From an uncultured Bacteroidia bacterium (GTDB lineage: Bacteria; Bacteroidota; Bacteroidia; Bacteroidales; UBA932): a stretch of DNA of 43,502 nucleotides. The position numbers and the translations under genes are program-made. The stretch is from positions 1-43,502 of the forward strand of contig CADCJX010000020.1 of NCBI GenBank assembly GCA_902801885.1, read 5' to 3'. Numbering within the stretch: the stretch's first letter is position 1; each line of letters opens with the position of its first letter. Positions 29,466 to 38,034 of the stretch are shown piece after piece. The notes beneath the pieces are model-generated. The model ran no database searches. It saw only the letters and a program-made list of their open reading frames with translations, and was not told where the DNA came from.

Positions 29466-30635
29466 ATGAGATCCTTTCAATTGCCAGTCATCCTGATGCT
29501 TGTGATTTCTTTAGCATTTGCCACATCATGCAAACCTGAAGAGAAACAACCGGAACAGTCAAAGGCCGTTTCAGGAGTCTATCTCTCCATGACTGAACTA
29601 TCACTCGAAGCCGGACAAACATTCACCTTGACCGCAACGGTACAGCCTTCGAACGCGGAAAACAAGAATGTGTCCTGGGCATCAGACAATTCCAGCGTGG
29701 TTTCAGTCGACCAGTCCGGAATAGTCACCGCTGTCAAACCCGGTTCAGCTACCGTCACCGTCACAACTGCCGAAGGAGGTAAGACTGCTACGACCAAGAT
29801 CACAGTCACCAAAGCTCCGACAGGAATCAAACTGGAAAAATCTACCCTGAAGATCACTATGGGGAAAAAAGAGACTCTGAAAGCCACCATCTCTCCAAGC
29901 GATGCAACTGAAAAGGACATCAAATGGTCCTCAGACAACACCTCGGCAGCAACCGTAGATTCCAAAGGTGAAATCACAGCCCTCAAGCCAGGAAAGGCCA
30001 TAATAACTGCAATGACCACCGTCGGTTCATTCAAGGCCGAATGCGAAGTGACCATCATACCTGTCACACCTGAATTGGTGGACCTCGGGCTGAGCGTCAA
30101 GTGGGCGGCATTCAATCTAGGTGCCACAAAACCCGAAGAATTCGGAAGTTACTATGCCTGGGGAGAGACCGATCCCAAGCCATTCTATAGCTGGGGCACC
30201 TACAAGTGGTGCAAGGACAAGGAAGGCAAAGAGTTCAGTAAATACATCTCCTCCGGTGTTACCTCGTTCACCAACCTGGAAAAAGCTGATGACGCTGCTT
30301 ACGTAGCTCTTGGAGGGAAATGGCGCATGCCCACCTATTATGAAGTAGATGAACTGGTCAAGAACTGTACGTGGACAAAAACCTCTGTCAATGGAGTTGC
30401 CGGTTACGAGGGTAAGAGCAAGAAAAACGGAAAGACCATTTTCCTGCCCTACACCGGTATGCGCGTCGAGGACAAGACTGCCAGTTTGGATGGCGGCTAC
30501 TACTGGAGTTCCTCCCTTGCCCAAGCAGGCTCCACATCACAGGCTCTTTACATCCAGATGTTCGATTCAAGGACACCTATACCTTCCGGCAACGACCGTT
30601 GCTGGGGCTATGCTATCCGACCTGTGAATAAATAG
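29466..30635 (+). CDS. lipoprotein with two Ig-like (BIG2) domains and a FISUMP domain
   Basis: This 389-residue surface or periplasmic protein has a lipoprotein signal ending FATSC. Two bacterial Ig-like group 2 domains follow (about 36–113 and 118–193). Each shows the LxxGxxxxLxAtvxPsnAxxkxvxWsSdN pattern, for example VSWASDNSSVVSV and IKWSSDNTSAATV. The C-terminus (about 200–389) resembles the FISUMP domain: VDLGLSVKWAAFNLGA, YYAWGE, WRMPTYYEVDEL, GYYWSSS and WGYAIRPV. Such proteins are common and numerous in Bacteroidales and are taken to be surface binding proteins; the ligand is unknown. The convergent NlpC/P60 gene ends 2 bases away. Confidence 0.85.
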   Translation: MRSFQLPVILMLVISLAFATSCKPEEKQPEQSKAVSGVYLSMTELSLEAGQTFTLTATVQPSNAENKNVSWASDNSSVVSVDQSGIVTAVKPGSATVTVTTAEGGKTATTKITVTKAPTGIKLEKSTLKITMGKKETLKATISPSDATEKDIKWSSDNTSAATVDSKGEITALKPGKAIITAMTTVGSFKAECEVTIIPVTPELVDLGLSVKWAAFNLGATKPEEFGSYYAWGETDPKPFYSWGTYKWCKDKEGKEFSKYISSGVTSFTNLEKADDAAYVALGGKWRMPTYYEVDELVKNCTWTKTSVNGVAGYEGKSKKNGKTIFLPYTGMRVEDKTASLDGGYYWSSSLAQAGSTSQALYIQMFDSRTPIPSGNDRCWGYAIRPVNK

Positions 30636-30637
30636 CC

Positions 30638-31693
30638 TTATTCTTGAGGGATATAATCAGGGCTCTGGAATATCGAAACTATTCCGGAGCCTGTTTCATC
30701 TACGTGACCGATGATCCGTCTGGCCATTATCGGCTTCCTGTCATAGAAATCAGGATCATTCCTGTCAAGGGAACTGATCCTCACCACCTGGGAGGAATGG
30801 ATGAATTTCCCGTCGCCAAGATAGATTCCTACATGGGTAGCCTTCGCAGGAGCCTCATCCGTAGCTTCCCTGCCCCAGAAGACAAGGTCTCCAGGCTCCA
30901 GGGCGCTCCAGTCGGTTTCTCCGGAATCATTGAACAACCTCACATCAGCACCTATCCTACCCTGCTGGGACGCGTTCCGTGGCAGCAGGACTCCGTTGGA
31001 GAAAAAGACGCTGCGGGTCAGTCCGCTGCAATCTACGTTCTTGATGGAAGAGCCTCCCCATAGGTACGGAACTCCGAGGAAAAGCCTCGCCGTGGCTTCT
31101 ATGTCCCTTGCGAAACCTGCAGCATCACCGCTCGCGGCCTTTTTATCCTTTGCCCACTTGTAAAACACATCCACGTCACCGGCAGGGACATAGCCTGTCT
31201 TCCCCGAAGGGAGGACGACTCCGACGAATTTCTTCGTCAGAACCGCACGGCCCTCTTCGTAGCCCCTGTACCGGCCTCGCCTGTGGGTAATAGTCCTGTA
31301 CATTATCCTCACGACGTCACCCATCAGCAATTCGGAGACAATCCCGGATTTAAGGGAAGGTTCCTCATAGATGTGTGAATATGGAACAGTACAGATGTAT
31401 TTCGGAGCTTCAAGATAGTCCTGTATTCCCTTTTCATCCATCCGGACAAGACCCATGTCGGTCACCCAGGCTGTGTAGGGTTCTGGGGTCCTGATCTTCA
31501 CCCAGTAACCGTCCTGCCCAAGGACTTCCACAACGGTACCCATCAAAGACTGGTCACCGAGCTCGGCGGCATAGTCAGGATTCTCCCTCATCATGTTTGC
31601 CGAAAACTCCACCACGGCCCTTTCCTGGGCATGCAGGCCAATCGAGAGAAACATCAGGACCGGCATCAGGAGATATGCTGCGCACTTGTTCAT
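30638..31693 (-). CDS. NlpC/P60-family cysteine peptidoglycan hydrolase
   Basis: This 351-residue protein, from the ATG at 31693, has a signal peptide ending GLHAQ. Two SH3-like domains (about 25–90 and 100–175) precede an NlpC/P60 catalytic domain (about 190–335). The catalytic residues are Cys222 (NVDCSGLTR), His287 (ATHVGIYLGDG) and probably His299 (FIHSSQ). The family cleaves γ-D-Glu-diamino acid peptide bonds in peptidoglycan stems. An upstream in-frame GTG at 31714 adds seven residues ahead of a normal signal peptide and is unlikely. Confidence 0.88.
   Translation of the reverse strand: MNKCAAYLLMPVLMFLSIGLHAQERAVVEFSANMMRENPDYAAELGDQSLMGTVVEVLGQDGYWVKIRTPEPYTAWVTDMGLVRMDEKGIQDYLEAPKYICTVPYSHIYEEPSLKSGIVSELLMGDVVRIMYRTITHRRGRYRGYEEGRAVLTKKFVGVVLPSGKTGYVPAGDVDVFYKWAKDKKAASGDAAGFARDIEATARLFLGVPYLWGGSSIKNVDCSGLTRSVFFSNGVLLPRNASQQGRIGADVRLFNDSGETDWSALEPGDLVFWGREATDEAPAKATHVGIYLGDGKFIHSSQVVRISSLDRNDPDFYDRKPIMARRIIGHVDETGSGIVSIFQSPDYIPQE
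30661..30699 (+). terminator. terminator-like hairpin after the Ig-like lipoprotein gene, inside the NlpC gene
   Basis: GGCTCTGGAATA (30661–30672) and TATTCCGGAGCC (30680–30691) pair over 12 positions with one T·G, around a 7-base loop. TGTTTC follows. It starts 26 bases after the plus-strand stop and lies in the last codons of the oncoming NlpC gene. The T-run is weak. Confidence 0.5.
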
Positions 31694-31721
31694 AACGATT
31701 GTAAAAATATTCACAAATCGC

Positions 31722-31729
31722 TACTTTTG
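31722..31729 (+). promoter_or_regulatory. -7 promoter element of the radical SAM gene
   Basis: TACTTTTG fits TAnnTTTG and ends 7 bases before the ATG at 31737, so the mRNA would have almost no leader. It excludes longer N-termini that begin upstream. Confidence 0.55.
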
Positions 31730-31736
31730 CAAGGTT

Positions 31737-32675
31737 ATGTTTGATTTTCCCGAAGGCAAGAGGTACAATTCGTTCGCCGGCCACTATCGCAGGAAGTACG
31801 GTGAACGGCTTCAGAAGCTGGTCCTGGACGCCGGTTTCAGCTGCCCCAACAGGGACGGCACCCTCGGGACAGGAGGCTGCACCTACTGTGACAACGCCGC
31901 CTTCCACCCAGGCTACAGCACTGCAGGCAAATCCCTCTGGGACCAGATTGACGAAGGGATCGAGTTCCACCACGGACGCTATCCCAGGGTCAAGCACTAT
32001 CTCGCTTATTTCCAATCATATTCCAACACCTACGGACCGCTCGACAAATTGAAGCGGCTCTATGAAGAAGCTCTCTCCCACCCCTCGGTGGTCGGGCTTG
32101 TCATAGGCACCCGCCCCGACTGCATCGACGAAGAGAAGCTCGACTACCTCGCTTCCCTCCCTTCCCAGATAATCACCATCGAATACGGCATCGAATCCTG
32201 CTATGACAACACCTTGGAGAGGATCAACCGCGGACATGACTTCGAATGTGCACGCAAGGCAGTTGAGATGACAGCCTCAAGGGGGCTGGACGTCGGTGCC
32301 CACTTTATCCTGGGCCTCCCGGGCGAAACAAGGGAGATGCTTCTGGACCAATGTGACCTGATCTCTTCCCTGCCCCTTACATCGGTGAAGTTCCATCAGC
32401 TTCAGATCGTGAAAGGGACGAAGATGGAGGTTGAATATTCAAAGAATCCAGAAGACTTCCTGCGCCTGCCGCTCGATGAATATCTCGACCTTGTCATCGA
32501 CATCCTGGAGCGGTTAAGGCCCGACCTCTACATCGAAAGGGTCGCCGGAGAAGTCCCGCCACGCTTCGTCAATGAGACTCCATGGGGGCTGATCCGCAAC
32601 GATGGAATCCTCCGCCTTCTCGATAGACGTCTAGAAGAGCGCGATACCTTCCAGGGAAAGCTGTTCAACCGCTGA
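31737..32675 (+). CDS. YhcC-type radical SAM protein (TIGR01212 family)
   Basis: This 312-residue protein contains the iron-sulfur cluster motif FSCPNRDGTLGTGGCTYC (Cys36, Cys48, Cys51). That spacing is typical of the TIGR01212/YhcC family, not of canonical CxxxCxxC enzymes. HFILGLPGET near the middle is the usual SAM-binding region. The substrate of this family is not firmly established. The start is at 31737, where the -7 box precedes the ATG by 7 bases; an upstream 48-residue extension overlaps the divergent gene and is rejected. The stop is 5 bases from the convergent dacB-like gene. Confidence 0.88.
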   Translation: MFDFPEGKRYNSFAGHYRRKYGERLQKLVLDAGFSCPNRDGTLGTGGCTYCDNAAFHPGYSTAGKSLWDQIDEGIEFHHGRYPRVKHYLAYFQSYSNTYGPLDKLKRLYEEALSHPSVVGLVIGTRPDCIDEEKLDYLASLPSQIITIEYGIESCYDNTLERINRGHDFECARKAVEMTASRGLDVGAHFILGLPGETREMLLDQCDLISSLPLTSVKFHQLQIVKGTKMEVEYSKNPEDFLRLPLDEYLDLVIDILERLRPDLYIERVAGEVPPRFVNETPWGLIRNDGILRLLDRRLEERDTFQGKLFNR

Positions 32676-32680
32676 GGCAA

Positions 32681-34219
32681 TCAGTTATCAGACGCAAGGA
32701 GGCTGATGATCCTGTCTATGACTGGATCGACCTTGCTGGCAGGGACTATGGCGTTGTTCGTCATGACCGAAAAGATGATGGCATCCGATTTCGATCCGAC
32801 CGAGGGCTCAATGTAGCCGCTGAAGCAGCGCACCCCACCCATCGACCCGCTCTTAAGGTGGACCCTGGACTTGAGGGCGTCAGGTTCTCCGCGCAGGCGG
32901 GACTCGTAATGTCTTCCTCCAGGCTGGCCCAGGGTCTCAATGTAGTCCCCGAAGACAGGACTGTCCATCATTGCCGAAAGGAATCTGACGAAATACTCTG
33001 GAGAGACATAATTGTACCTGGAAAGGCCGCTCCCGTCGTCAATCTGCTGCCGGGAAGGATCTGCACCCATCTTCTTAAGCACGTCAGCCATGGCTGCCTT
33101 GCAGGAGTCAGGGCTCGCGGAATGCCTCAACCTGCGGCCGAGGATCCTGAACATTGTCTCAGCGTAGAAATTGTCACTTTCCAACAGGGTCTCCCTGGCA
33201 ATCCTTTTCAATGACGGGGAATATGTCATCCCGATCATCTTGAGATCGTCAACCTTTGCTGCATAGGGCCCGTTCGCCAGCGAAGAAAGGTCGTTTCGGA
33301 CCCTTCCGTTCCTGACGTCAGCACAGCCCAGGACGACTTCCATTCCGGATGACCTGAGATATTCACAGAAAAAATGGGCGCAGGTGTATGCCCCGAACTT
33401 GTTGGAGAATTCCTCGGTCTTAGGTTTCCTGTCAATGGCGAAAGATCCCCGGACTTCAGCGTAAGGCTGGAATTCCGAAGTGAACATGTAGAGCTGGTCG
33501 CCGGTTCCTGCCCTGCCGGTCTTTCCGAGAAAGCCGTATTTCATCCAGGGAAGCGAGGGGTAGGAAACCATGTAACTGACAGGGGAACCGACCGACGGTC
33601 CGGCAGAGACCTTCATGTCGATTGCATTCTCGTAAAAGCAGAGTCCGTCACCTCCGGTGCCGTAAGCCGTGCCGATGTCCTGGTAGGACCAGGTGTCCCG
33701 GTCTATCGGACCATCGAAATAACGGCCGTCGCCTATGACCCGGCCGCCTATCTTCCTGATCCCTTCCTTGTCGAGAAAACCTTTCCACTGGGCGAAAAGC
33801 CTTTCCTTGGAAAGGGCTATGGAATCCTTTGATGCTATCGTAGGATCTCCCCCGCCGACGATGTAAAGGTCCCCGTCAAGAACCCCGTCCTTGACAACTC
33901 CGCTGTAGCCTATCCTGGTAGTGAACTTGAAATCCGGGCCGAGCTGGTGCATCGCAGCGCCGGCAGTGATGAGTTTCATGGTCGAAGCAGGTACCAGCCT
34001 CCCGCCACAGTTCCATACAGCCACGGTGTCTCCCCCTTCTGTCATCGCCAGGACACCGAAAGAAGCATCGTCCAGCGCCTCGTTCCTGGCGGCCAGTTCG
34101 ATGTATTTCTGAGCCTTGCTCTTTACGGGAGCTTTTCTTGCGGCTGGCACCTGGGCTGAAACCGATGCGAGGGAAAATGCCGCCATGATTGCGGCAAGTG
34201 TCATTTTGAGGGTACTCAT
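32681..34219 (-). CDS. dacB: D-alanyl-D-alanine carboxypeptidase/endopeptidase, PBP4 type
   Basis: This 512-residue periplasmic penicillin-binding protein (peptidase S13) has a signal peptide ending SVSAQ. The catalytic SxxK is PASTMK (Ser79, Lys82), the second motif lies in DDGSGLSRYN, and the third is KSG in HLKSGSMGG, where KTG is more usual. PBP4 enzymes trim or cut peptidoglycan cross-bridges. I place the start at the ATG at 34219; a GTG at 34243 lies upstream of the -7 box TAAATTTG (34225–34232) and would not be transcribed. The galE gene diverges upstream. Confidence 0.88.
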   Translation of the reverse strand: MSTLKMTLAAIMAAFSLASVSAQVPAARKAPVKSKAQKYIELAARNEALDDASFGVLAMTEGGDTVAVWNCGGRLVPASTMKLITAGAAMHQLGPDFKFTTRIGYSGVVKDGVLDGDLYIVGGGDPTIASKDSIALSKERLFAQWKGFLDKEGIRKIGGRVIGDGRYFDGPIDRDTWSYQDIGTAYGTGGDGLCFYENAIDMKVSAGPSVGSPVSYMVSYPSLPWMKYGFLGKTGRAGTGDQLYMFTSEFQPYAEVRGSFAIDRKPKTEEFSNKFGAYTCAHFFCEYLRSSGMEVVLGCADVRNGRVRNDLSSLANGPYAAKVDDLKMIGMTYSPSLKRIARETLLESDNFYAETMFRILGRRLRHSASPDSCKAAMADVLKKMGADPSRQQIDDGSGLSRYNYVSPEYFVRFLSAMMDSPVFGDYIETLGQPGGRHYESRLRGEPDALKSRVHLKSGSMGGVRCFSGYIEPSVGSKSDAIIFSVMTNNAIVPASKVDPVIDRIISLLASDN

Positions 34220-34224
34220 ATTCA

Positions 34225-34251
34225 CAAATTTAGCAAAAAACACTAACTTTG
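34225..34251. promoter_or_regulatory. divergent promoters of dacB and galE
   Basis: A minus-strand TAAATTTG (34225–34232) ends 5 bases before the dacB ATG. A plus-strand TAACTTTG (34244–34251) ends 18 bases before the galE ATG. Both match TAnnTTTG. Confidence 0.6.
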
Positions 34252-34269
34252 GATTTCATTAACAACTGA

Positions 34270-35301
34270 ATGAATATGAAAAAGTGCGTTCTCGTGTCCG
34301 GCGGTGCCGGATTCATAGGCAGTCATGTGACGGTGGAACTCCTTGAAGCTGGCTATGATGTGATAGTGGCAGACAACATGTCCAATTGCGACATGACCTG
34401 CTTCGAAGGGGTTAAAAAGATCACCGGCCGCGAAGACATACCCTTTGTGAAGATGGATTTCTGCGACCCGGTCGCTACCGAGCTTCTGTTCACCACCCAC
34501 GAGATCGACGCGGTTATCCATTTTGCAGGCTTCAAGGCCGTAGGCGAGTCTGTTGCCGAGCCCCTGAAGTACTACAGGAACAACCTCGAATCCTTCATCA
34601 ACGTCATAGAAAGCGCCAAGGCCCACGGCTGCGGAAACATCCTGTTCTCCTCTTCCGCCACTGTCTACGGAGAACCGGAGAAGCTCCCCGTCACGGAGGA
34701 ATCCCCCAGGCAGCCCGCCACCTCGCCGTACGGCAACACGAAGCAGATGTGCGAGGACATCCTGCGCGACAGCGTGAAGGCATATTCAGGAATAAGAGGA
34801 ATCGCTCTCCGTTACTTCAACCCGATCGGAGCCCATCCTTCCGCCCTTATCGGCGAACTTCCCCGCGGAGTGCCCAACAACCTCGTACCATTCATCACCC
34901 AGACAGCCATCGGCAAGAGGGAATGCCTTTCTGTCTTCGGTAACGACTACCCCACCCCGGACGGAACCTGCCAGAGAGACTTCATCGACGTAGTTGACCT
35001 TGCCAAAGCCCATGTCTTCGCCGTCCGCAGGATGCTCGAAGACAAGATGAAGAATGAATATGAGATCTTCAACATCGGCACCGGAAAGCCCCTATCAGTT
35101 ATGGAGCTGATCAACGGTTTCGAGAAGGCCAACTCCCTGAAACTGAACTATAAAATAGCGCCTCGCCGACCTGGCGACGTCACCGCCATCTGGGCGGATC
35201 CGACCCTTGCCAACGAGGAACTTGGATGGAAGGCCGAGCGCGACATCGAGGATACCCTCGCCGCCGCCTGGGCCTGGGAAAAGCATATTGCCGGGGAATA
35301 G
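34270..35301 (+). CDS. galE: UDP-glucose 4-epimerase
   Basis: This 343-residue extended SDR enzyme interconverts UDP-glucose and UDP-galactose. It shows the NAD-binding GGAGFIG (residues 11–17), SSSATVYG (about 127–134) with the catalytic Ser/Thr, and the pair Tyr154/Lys158 in YGNTK. The segment RYFNPIGAHPS is typical of GalE. It supplies UDP-galactose for surface glycans or channels galactose into metabolism. Its stop codon directly abuts that of the convergent asd gene. Confidence 0.94.
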   Translation: MNMKKCVLVSGGAGFIGSHVTVELLEAGYDVIVADNMSNCDMTCFEGVKKITGREDIPFVKMDFCDPVATELLFTTHEIDAVIHFAGFKAVGESVAEPLKYYRNNLESFINVIESAKAHGCGNILFSSSATVYGEPEKLPVTEESPRQPATSPYGNTKQMCEDILRDSVKAYSGIRGIALRYFNPIGAHPSALIGELPRGVPNNLVPFITQTAIGKRECLSVFGNDYPTPDGTCQRDFIDVVDLAKAHVFAVRRMLEDKMKNEYEIFNIGTGKPLSVMELINGFEKANSLKLNYKIAPRRPGDVTAIWADPTLANEELGWKAERDIEDTLAAAWAWEKHIAGE

Positions 35302-36300
35302 TTAAATCCAGCCTTTCTTCAACAGGACTTCTGCGATCTGCACTGCGTTGGTTGCAGCACCCTTCCGGATGTTGTCGCTGACGCACCAGAAATTCAGTCC
35401 ATACTTCACTGAAGGATCCCTGCGTAGGCGACCTACGAAGACATCGTCCTTGCCCAATGAATAGAGAGGCATCGGATAGACGAACTCGTCAGGATTGTCC
35501 TGGATGGTAACGCCTTCTGTCTTAGACCAGATATTCCTTACATCCTCAAGGGTGAAGTCCTTTTCGAACTCAAGGTTGATGGACTCCGAATGGCCGCCGA
35601 GCACAGGCACGCGGGCCGTGGTCGGGCTGACCCCTATGGAATCGTCCCTCAGGATCTTATGAGTCTCGTTGACCATCTTCATTTCCTCCTTGGTGTATCC
35701 GTTCTCGAGGAAATCGTCGATGTGGGGGATGACATTCTGGTCGATAGGATAGTGGTAGAAGGCAGGATATTCACCCCACTTCCCTCCATCCCGCTCAGCC
35801 TGCATCTGGTTCATGGCAGGGGTGCCGGAACCGGTGACAGACTGATAAGTCGAGACGACGATCCTCTTGATCGTGTACTTCTCATGAAGGGGAGCCAGGG
35901 GAAGAAGCATCTGAATGGTGGAACAATTGGGATTGGCAATGATATAGTCCTCCTTTTCAAGGACATCGGCGTTGATCTCCGGAACGACCAGTTTCTTGGT
36001 AGGATCCATCCTCCAGCAGGAGGAATTGTCAACAACGCGGCATCCTACCTCCGCGAACTTCGGTGCCCACTCCTTTGAGATGTCAGCCCCGGCTGAGAAC
36101 AGGGCCAGATCGGGCTTCATCGCGACCGCCTCCTCGGCGGTGACGACTGGATAATCCTTGCCCTTGAAAGAGATCAGCTTCCCGGCAGACCTTCCAGAGG
36201 CCACCGGAATAAACTCATCCACAGGAAAATTCCTCTCTTCGAGGACTTCGACCATCCTGGTACCGACCAGTCCGGTCACGCCAACTACAGCAACTTTCAT
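35302..36300 (-). CDS. asd: aspartate-semialdehyde dehydrogenase
   Basis: This 332-residue enzyme reduces aspartyl phosphate to aspartate semialdehyde in the lysine, diaminopimelate, threonine and methionine pathway. It has an N-terminal NADP fold (VVGVTGLVGTRM), catalytic Cys126 in ANPNCSTIQ, and the substrate-binding VPVLGGHSE with its His near residue 240. Length is normal. No clear TAnnTTTG box lies in the 74 bases upstream, which instead hold the terminator of the preceding small gene. Confidence 0.95.
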   Translation of the reverse strand: MKVAVVGVTGLVGTRMVEVLEERNFPVDEFIPVASGRSAGKLISFKGKDYPVVTAEEAVAMKPDLALFSAGADISKEWAPKFAEVGCRVVDNSSCWRMDPTKKLVVPEINADVLEKEDYIIANPNCSTIQMLLPLAPLHEKYTIKRIVVSTYQSVTGSGTPAMNQMQAERDGGKWGEYPAFYHYPIDQNVIPHIDDFLENGYTKEEMKMVNETHKILRDDSIGVSPTTARVPVLGGHSESINLEFEKDFTLEDVRNIWSKTEGVTIQDNPDEFVYPMPLYSLGKDDVFVGRLRRDPSVKYGLNFWCVSDNIRKGAATNAVQIAEVLLKKGWI

Positions 36301-36316
36301 TTCTATGTTCGTTTTA

Positions 36317-36350
36317 TAAAATAAAAGGAGGACCTTGTGGCCCTCCCCTT
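36317..36350 (-). terminator. terminator of the 95-residue protein gene
   Basis: The arms GGAGGACC (36327–36334) and GGCCCTCC (36339–36346) pair with one mismatch around TTGT. On the minus strand the hairpin is followed by TTTTATTTTAT. Confidence 0.6.
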
Positions 36351-36374
36351 GATAAATCTATCCTGGACGAGAGC

Positions 36375-36662
36375 TTATTCAGTCTTGCCTGCTTTCTTGA
36401 CTATCTCGCTGAGTTTGGCATAGAGCTCATCGGTCTTCTCGAGGAGTTCCTTGCGGATGGAAGCATAATAGGCACCCTTGGTACCCTCAACCTTGACATT
36501 GACCTTGTCCTTAAGATCGTTGTAGAGATTGACAGCCTCGTCGAGCAGTCCGCCGAGGGCCTCATCGTCTGCCTTGTTGTTGACAGAGCTGAAAAGCGAG
36601 CAATCGTCGATGAATGCACCGATCACATACTCAATGTCCTTCTTAATGTCACGAAGATTCAT
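36375..36662 (-). CDS. small conserved protein of unknown function
   Basis: This 95-residue, highly charged, probably all-helical cytoplasmic protein has no signal peptide or membrane segment and begins MNLRDIKKDIEYVIGAFIDD. I do not recognise the family by name, though similar short proteins occur in Bacteroidales. Its promoter is the TATCTTTG at 36691–36698 and a terminator follows at 36317–36350, so it is a single-gene transcript. The promoter and first ten codons are duplicated at 39047–39113. Confidence 0.75.
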   Translation of the reverse strand: MNLRDIKKDIEYVIGAFIDDCSLFSSVNNKADDEALGGLLDEAVNLYNDLKDKVNVKVEGTKGAYYASIRKELLEKTDELYAKLSEIVKKAGKTE

Positions 36663-36700
36663 AACTTTCTTTCTGTTTTGAAATTCGCTACAAAGATAGT
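36634..36700. repeat. 67-bp direct repeat, copy 1
   Basis: This copy spans the first ten codons, leader and -7 box of the 95-residue gene. It matches 39047–39113 in the same orientation at 66 of 67 positions; the single difference is T (36684) versus A (39097). It ends 3 bases before the TlpA-like gene stop. Confidence 0.93.
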
Positions 36701-36702
36701 GA

Positions 36703-37749
36703 TTATTTTTGAAATATCGGTTTCAGGACGGCATCGATTCCTTCGCCCCGCATTCCGTCCTGAAGGACTTTCCCGTCGGGGCCGAAGAGGAAGAGATGAG
36801 GAATGCCGGTCACTCCATATTCCTCGGCAAGGGCGTCTCCCGGATCCAGCAACTGTGGGTAATGGATCCCCAGTTGTCTCATGGCCTCTTTTGTCGCATC
36901 CGACTTGTCCTGGACGGGTATTCCCAGAACGACTAGGCCTTTGTCCTTATAGTCGTTGTAGGCTTTGACGACAAACGGCGTCTCTTCCCGGCAGGGGCCG
37001 CACCAGGAGGCCCAGAAATCCACCAGGACATAGGACCCGTGACCGATATAATCAGACATGTCACCCTTGGTTTCGATGAAATCTTTCCCTGCGGTGTCCA
37101 ACTGGATGACTGTTCTTCTGCTCGCGGTAAGGGACTCGTATCGACCTGCAATCCTAGCATCAGCATGGATGCACTCCCCGCCCTGTTCATAGAGACGGAT
37201 GAATTCTTCGTCGGGGGCGTCAAAGACAAGCATGGACATGGCCTGCACCCCTACAGGATCCTGCAAATGATTCAGATAAATCTCCTTGCAATGTTCGGCC
37301 ATGGCTTTTTCCATTTCTTCCATGAGAGCTTCTACGCCTGTTTCATCCCCGCTTTCCGACAGCGCCATCGACTTGTTGCTGTAGCTCGTAAATAGATTCA
37401 TCATCCATTGCTGGAGTTCCTGGAGTTCTTCCGAAAGCGGACTGCCGCCTACGGTAACCATCCCATCTTTTATAGTAACATTGATTTCTTCGCTGTCTGG
37501 AATCAAGTTGACAGGGTCTCCCTTCGGCACGGTGATGACGGAGACTCCGCACTGGGGATTCCTCTCGCAGGTCAGGGTGAACACACCATCTTGAACAGCG
37601 GTGGCATCCAGACGTTTTCCTGCCGCATCCAACAGATAAACGCTATCCAGTTGTGGACTGACAGAACCTGTAATGGTGCAGGTTGAATTGGTGGAGCATG
37701 CAACAACTCCCATCAGGCAGGATGTGGCCAGCAATACCTTACGTAACAT
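36703..37749 (-). CDS. TlpA-like thioredoxin lipoprotein with DUF4369 domain
   Basis: This 348-residue envelope protein has a lipoprotein signal ending GVVAC (Cys18). A DUF4369-type β-rich domain covers about 24–105, a helical middle about 105–215 and a TlpA/AhpC-TSA thioredoxin fold about 220–348, with WCGPC at Cys250/Cys253. Such proteins reduce or rearrange disulfides in the periplasm; the partner is unknown. It lies inside the unit bounded by the 67-bp repeats, and its stop is adjacent to repeat copy 1. No TAnnTTTG box is evident upstream. Confidence 0.87.
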   Translation of the reverse strand: MLRKVLLATSCLMGVVACSTNSTCTITGSVSPQLDSVYLLDAAGKRLDATAVQDGVFTLTCERNPQCGVSVITVPKGDPVNLIPDSEEINVTIKDGMVTVGGSPLSEELQELQQWMMNLFTSYSNKSMALSESGDETGVEALMEEMEKAMAEHCKEIYLNHLQDPVGVQAMSMLVFDAPDEEFIRLYEQGGECIHADARIAGRYESLTASRRTVIQLDTAGKDFIETKGDMSDYIGHGSYVLVDFWASWCGPCREETPFVVKAYNDYKDKGLVVLGIPVQDKSDATKEAMRQLGIHYPQLLDPGDALAEEYGVTGIPHLFLFGPDGKVLQDGMRGEGIDAVLKPIFQK

Positions 37750-38034
37750 ATTGAGGATTTATTAATTTGTCTATAAATATAAACATAAGAATCAACTAAT
37801 CAAAAAGATCCATGGCCTTACTGGCCAGACTCGTAATCGCTATTCACTTGAGAGACAGGCTTTCCCAAAAACGAGCTTCTTCAAATCGGAGAGATCAGTT
37901 ACGGAACCACCTGATAATCAACCTGTAAGACTACACAGTCTCTGTATCTCCGTAATTTAGTCCGGCGACCTGGCTGATTTTGTTTTCTCACAGCGCATTG
38001 TTATCTTTGCGTGAGACAATTAAGTTGCCGTTTT
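37750..38034. other. AT-rich intergenic region between the TlpA-like gene and the ATPase/STAS pair
   Basis: About 285 bases hold no convincing gene. The right end carries a near-ideal promoter: TTTG (37979–37982), 19 bases, TATCTTTG (38002–38009). A small TGGCC-5-GGCCA hairpin lies near 37812–37826. A minus-strand open frame of about 24 codons around 37848–37919 looks like a protein tail but cannot be assigned. Confidence 0.5.
37979..38009 (+). promoter_or_regulatory. promoter of the ATPase/STAS operon
   Basis: TTTG at 37979–37982 and TATCTTTG at 38002–38009 are 19 bases apart. Transcription would begin near 38014–38016, which rules out the GTG at 38011 and supports the ATG at 38035. Confidence 0.75.

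Noticed and set aside
31593-31736. 48-residue N-terminal extension of the radical SAM protein
   Set aside because: It lies antisense to the start of the NlpC gene and upstream of the TACTTTTG promoter box. The family begins near the ATG at 31737.
35425-35439. CGTAGG-3-CCTACG dyad downstream of galE, considered as its terminator
   Set aside because: It is about 125 bases past the galE stop, inside asd, and is not followed by a T-run.
37848-37919. Short minus-strand frame in the 285-base gap that reads like a protein C-terminus
   Set aside because: About 24 codons with no identifiable family and no start. It could be a transposase or other gene remnant, but the evidence is too thin to call.
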